Made by a program: the position numbers and the translations under genes | Shown here: positions 14,155 to 14,937 of the stretch, one piece after another | Layout: each line of letters begins with the position of its first letter | Numbering within the stretch: position 1 is the first letter of the stretch | Origin: an uncultured beta proteobacterium | GTDB lineage: Bacteria > Pseudomonadota > Gammaproteobacteria > Burkholderiales > Burkholderiaceae_C | Assembly: GCA_903870955.1 (NCBI GenBank) | Contig: CAIQEX010000314.1 | Coordinates: 1 to 14,937 of the forward strand | DNA length: 14,937 nucleotides | Direction of reading: 5' to 3' | The notes under the pieces: model-generated | What the model was told of the DNA's origin: nothing | What the model saw: only the letters and a program-made list of their open reading frames with translations | The model's database searches: none

Positions 14155-14937
14155 ATATCCTGATCCAGGGAGGCCGCGTGGTTGACCCCGCCAGTGGCTT
14201 TGATGCGGTTGCCGACGTTTCTATTTCCGAAGGGAAAATTCTTGCCATCGGTGCGCTGCCCGAAGGCTTTGCTGCAGACAAGACCATCGACGCCCGGGGC
14301 TGCGTGGTGGCGCCCGGTTTGGTCGATCTTTCGGTGCGCCTGGGCGGCATGCTTTCCTCCGAACTGGCTGCGGCCGTGGCCGGAGGCGTCACCAGTGTGG
14401 TCTGCCCACCCGACACCGAGCCGGTATTGGATGTGCCGGGTTTGGTGGAAATGCTGCATTACCGCTCCGAACTGCTCAAACTGGCTCGCGTGTTCCCGCT
14501 GGGGGCGTTGACCCGCAAGCTTGAAGGCGAAGTGCTGTCCGAAATGGCCGGCTTGACCGAAGCCGGTTGCGTCGGTTTTGGCCAGGCCGAAGTGCCGCTT
14601 GCCAATACCCAGGTGCTGCAGCGTGCCCTGCAATATGCCAGCACCTTTGGCTATGCCGTCTGGCTGCGCCCACAGGAGCTGCACTTGGGTAAGGGCGTGG
14701 CCGCCAGCGGACCGCTGGCTACCCGCATGGGCCTGAGTGGCGTGCCGGTGGCAGCTGAAACCATTGCCCTGCACACCATCTTTGAGCTGGTGCGTGCGAC
14801 CCGGGCCCGCGTGCACCTGTGCCGTATCAGCAGCGCCGCTGGCGTGGAACTGGTGCGCCAGGCCAAGGCCGAAGGTTTGCCGGTCACCTGTGACGTCAGC
14901 ATCAACTCCCTGCACCTGACCGACCTGGACATCGGCT
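14151..14937 (+). CDS. pyrX: Dihydroorotase-like protein, non-catalytic (PyrC'/PyrX), cut by window end
   Basis: The first 262 codons show an amidohydrolase of the dihydroorotase family: ILIQGGRVVDPASG (3-16), ARGCVVAPGLVDL (48-60) and GGVTSVVCPPDTEPV (78-92). The metal and catalytic residues are gone. The HxH after GLVDL is Ser61-Val-Arg63, the later metal His in VHLCRIS is Arg225, and the usual EVTPHH is DVSINS (248-253). This pattern fits the inactive PyrC' subunit, which in Pseudomonas is needed for assembly of aspartate carbamoyltransferase. A true dihydroorotase should be encoded elsewhere. TGAGG seven bases before ATG 14151 and the ATGA overlap with hisC support the start. About 160 C-terminal residues are expected beyond the window. 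It is the last visible gene of pyrR-pyrB-hisC-pyrX. Confidence 0.88.
   Translation, partial: MNILIQGGRVVDPASGFDAVADVSISEGKILAIGALPEGFAADKTIDARGCVVAPGLVDLSVRLGGMLSSELAAAVAGGVTSVVCPPDTEPVLDVPGLVEMLHYRSELLKLARVFPLGALTRKLEGEVLSEMAGLTEAGCVGFGQAEVPLANTQVLQRALQYASTFGYAVWLRPQELHLGKGVAASGPLATRMGLSGVPVAAETIALHTIFELVRATRARVHLCRISSAAGVELVRQAKAEGLPVTCDVSINSLHLTDLDIG

Noticed and set aside
1..14937. CRISPR array, tRNA or rRNA genes, insertion sequence, prophage or defence system
   Set aside because: Nearly all DNA is taken by recognisable housekeeping or surface genes; I saw no regularly spaced repeats, tRNA-like fold, transposase or toxin-antitoxin pair.

Overview
The window looks like chromosomal DNA of a betaproteobacterium, most likely Comamonadaceae (Rhodoferax/Polaromonas-like). 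I infer this from the pilB-pilC-pilD-coaE order, the yqgE-ruvX-pyrR-pyrB-pyrC' backbone, the G+C-rich codon use, and a short G/C-palindromic repeat that I recall as common in that family. No database search was possible.

Layout. On the left (1-4162, minus strand) lie the type IV pilus core genes pilB, pilC and pilD, packed tightly and followed by coaE, which runs off the left edge. Upstream of pilB, on the same strand, is the complete dTDP-L-rhamnose operon rfbB-rfbD-rfbA-rfbC (7718-4272), with 4-nt overlaps or a 2-nt gap between genes. A 276-bp gap then leads to a small plus-strand lipoprotein gene (7995-8303) of unknown function, which ends in a hairpin terminator overlapping the 3' end of the convergent photolyase gene phr (9851-8388, minus). 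Only 21 bp from the phr start, a plus-strand run begins: yqgE, ruvX and a BLUF blue-light sensor gene, joined by ATGA/GTGA stop-start overlaps. After a 164-bp gap comes the pyrimidine group: pyrR, pyrB, a hisC-type aminotransferase gene and a dihydroorotase-like gene cut by the right edge.

How the genes fit together. The rfb genes convert glucose-1-phosphate to dTDP-L-rhamnose for surface polysaccharide. PilB, PilC and PilD are the extension ATPase, platform protein and prepilin peptidase of type IV pili. PyrR and PyrB act in UMP synthesis. The terminal dihydroorotase homologue has lost its metal ligands and matches the non-catalytic PyrC' type that assembles with aspartate transcarbamoylase in pseudomonads.

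Most interesting points. (1) The hisC-type gene reads, in frame, through a G/C-palindromic element that looks like a dispersed intergenic repeat, giving the protein a roughly 30-residue extra N-terminal segment. (2) Compared with the yqgE-ruvX-pyrR-pyrB-pyrC' order I recall from pseudomonads, this locus has two additions: a BLUF photoreceptor between ruvX and pyrR, and hisC between pyrB and pyrC'. (3) Photolyase and a BLUF sensor lie about 1 kb apart. (4) There is a small uncharacterised lipoprotein with its own regulatory-looking inverted repeat and terminator.
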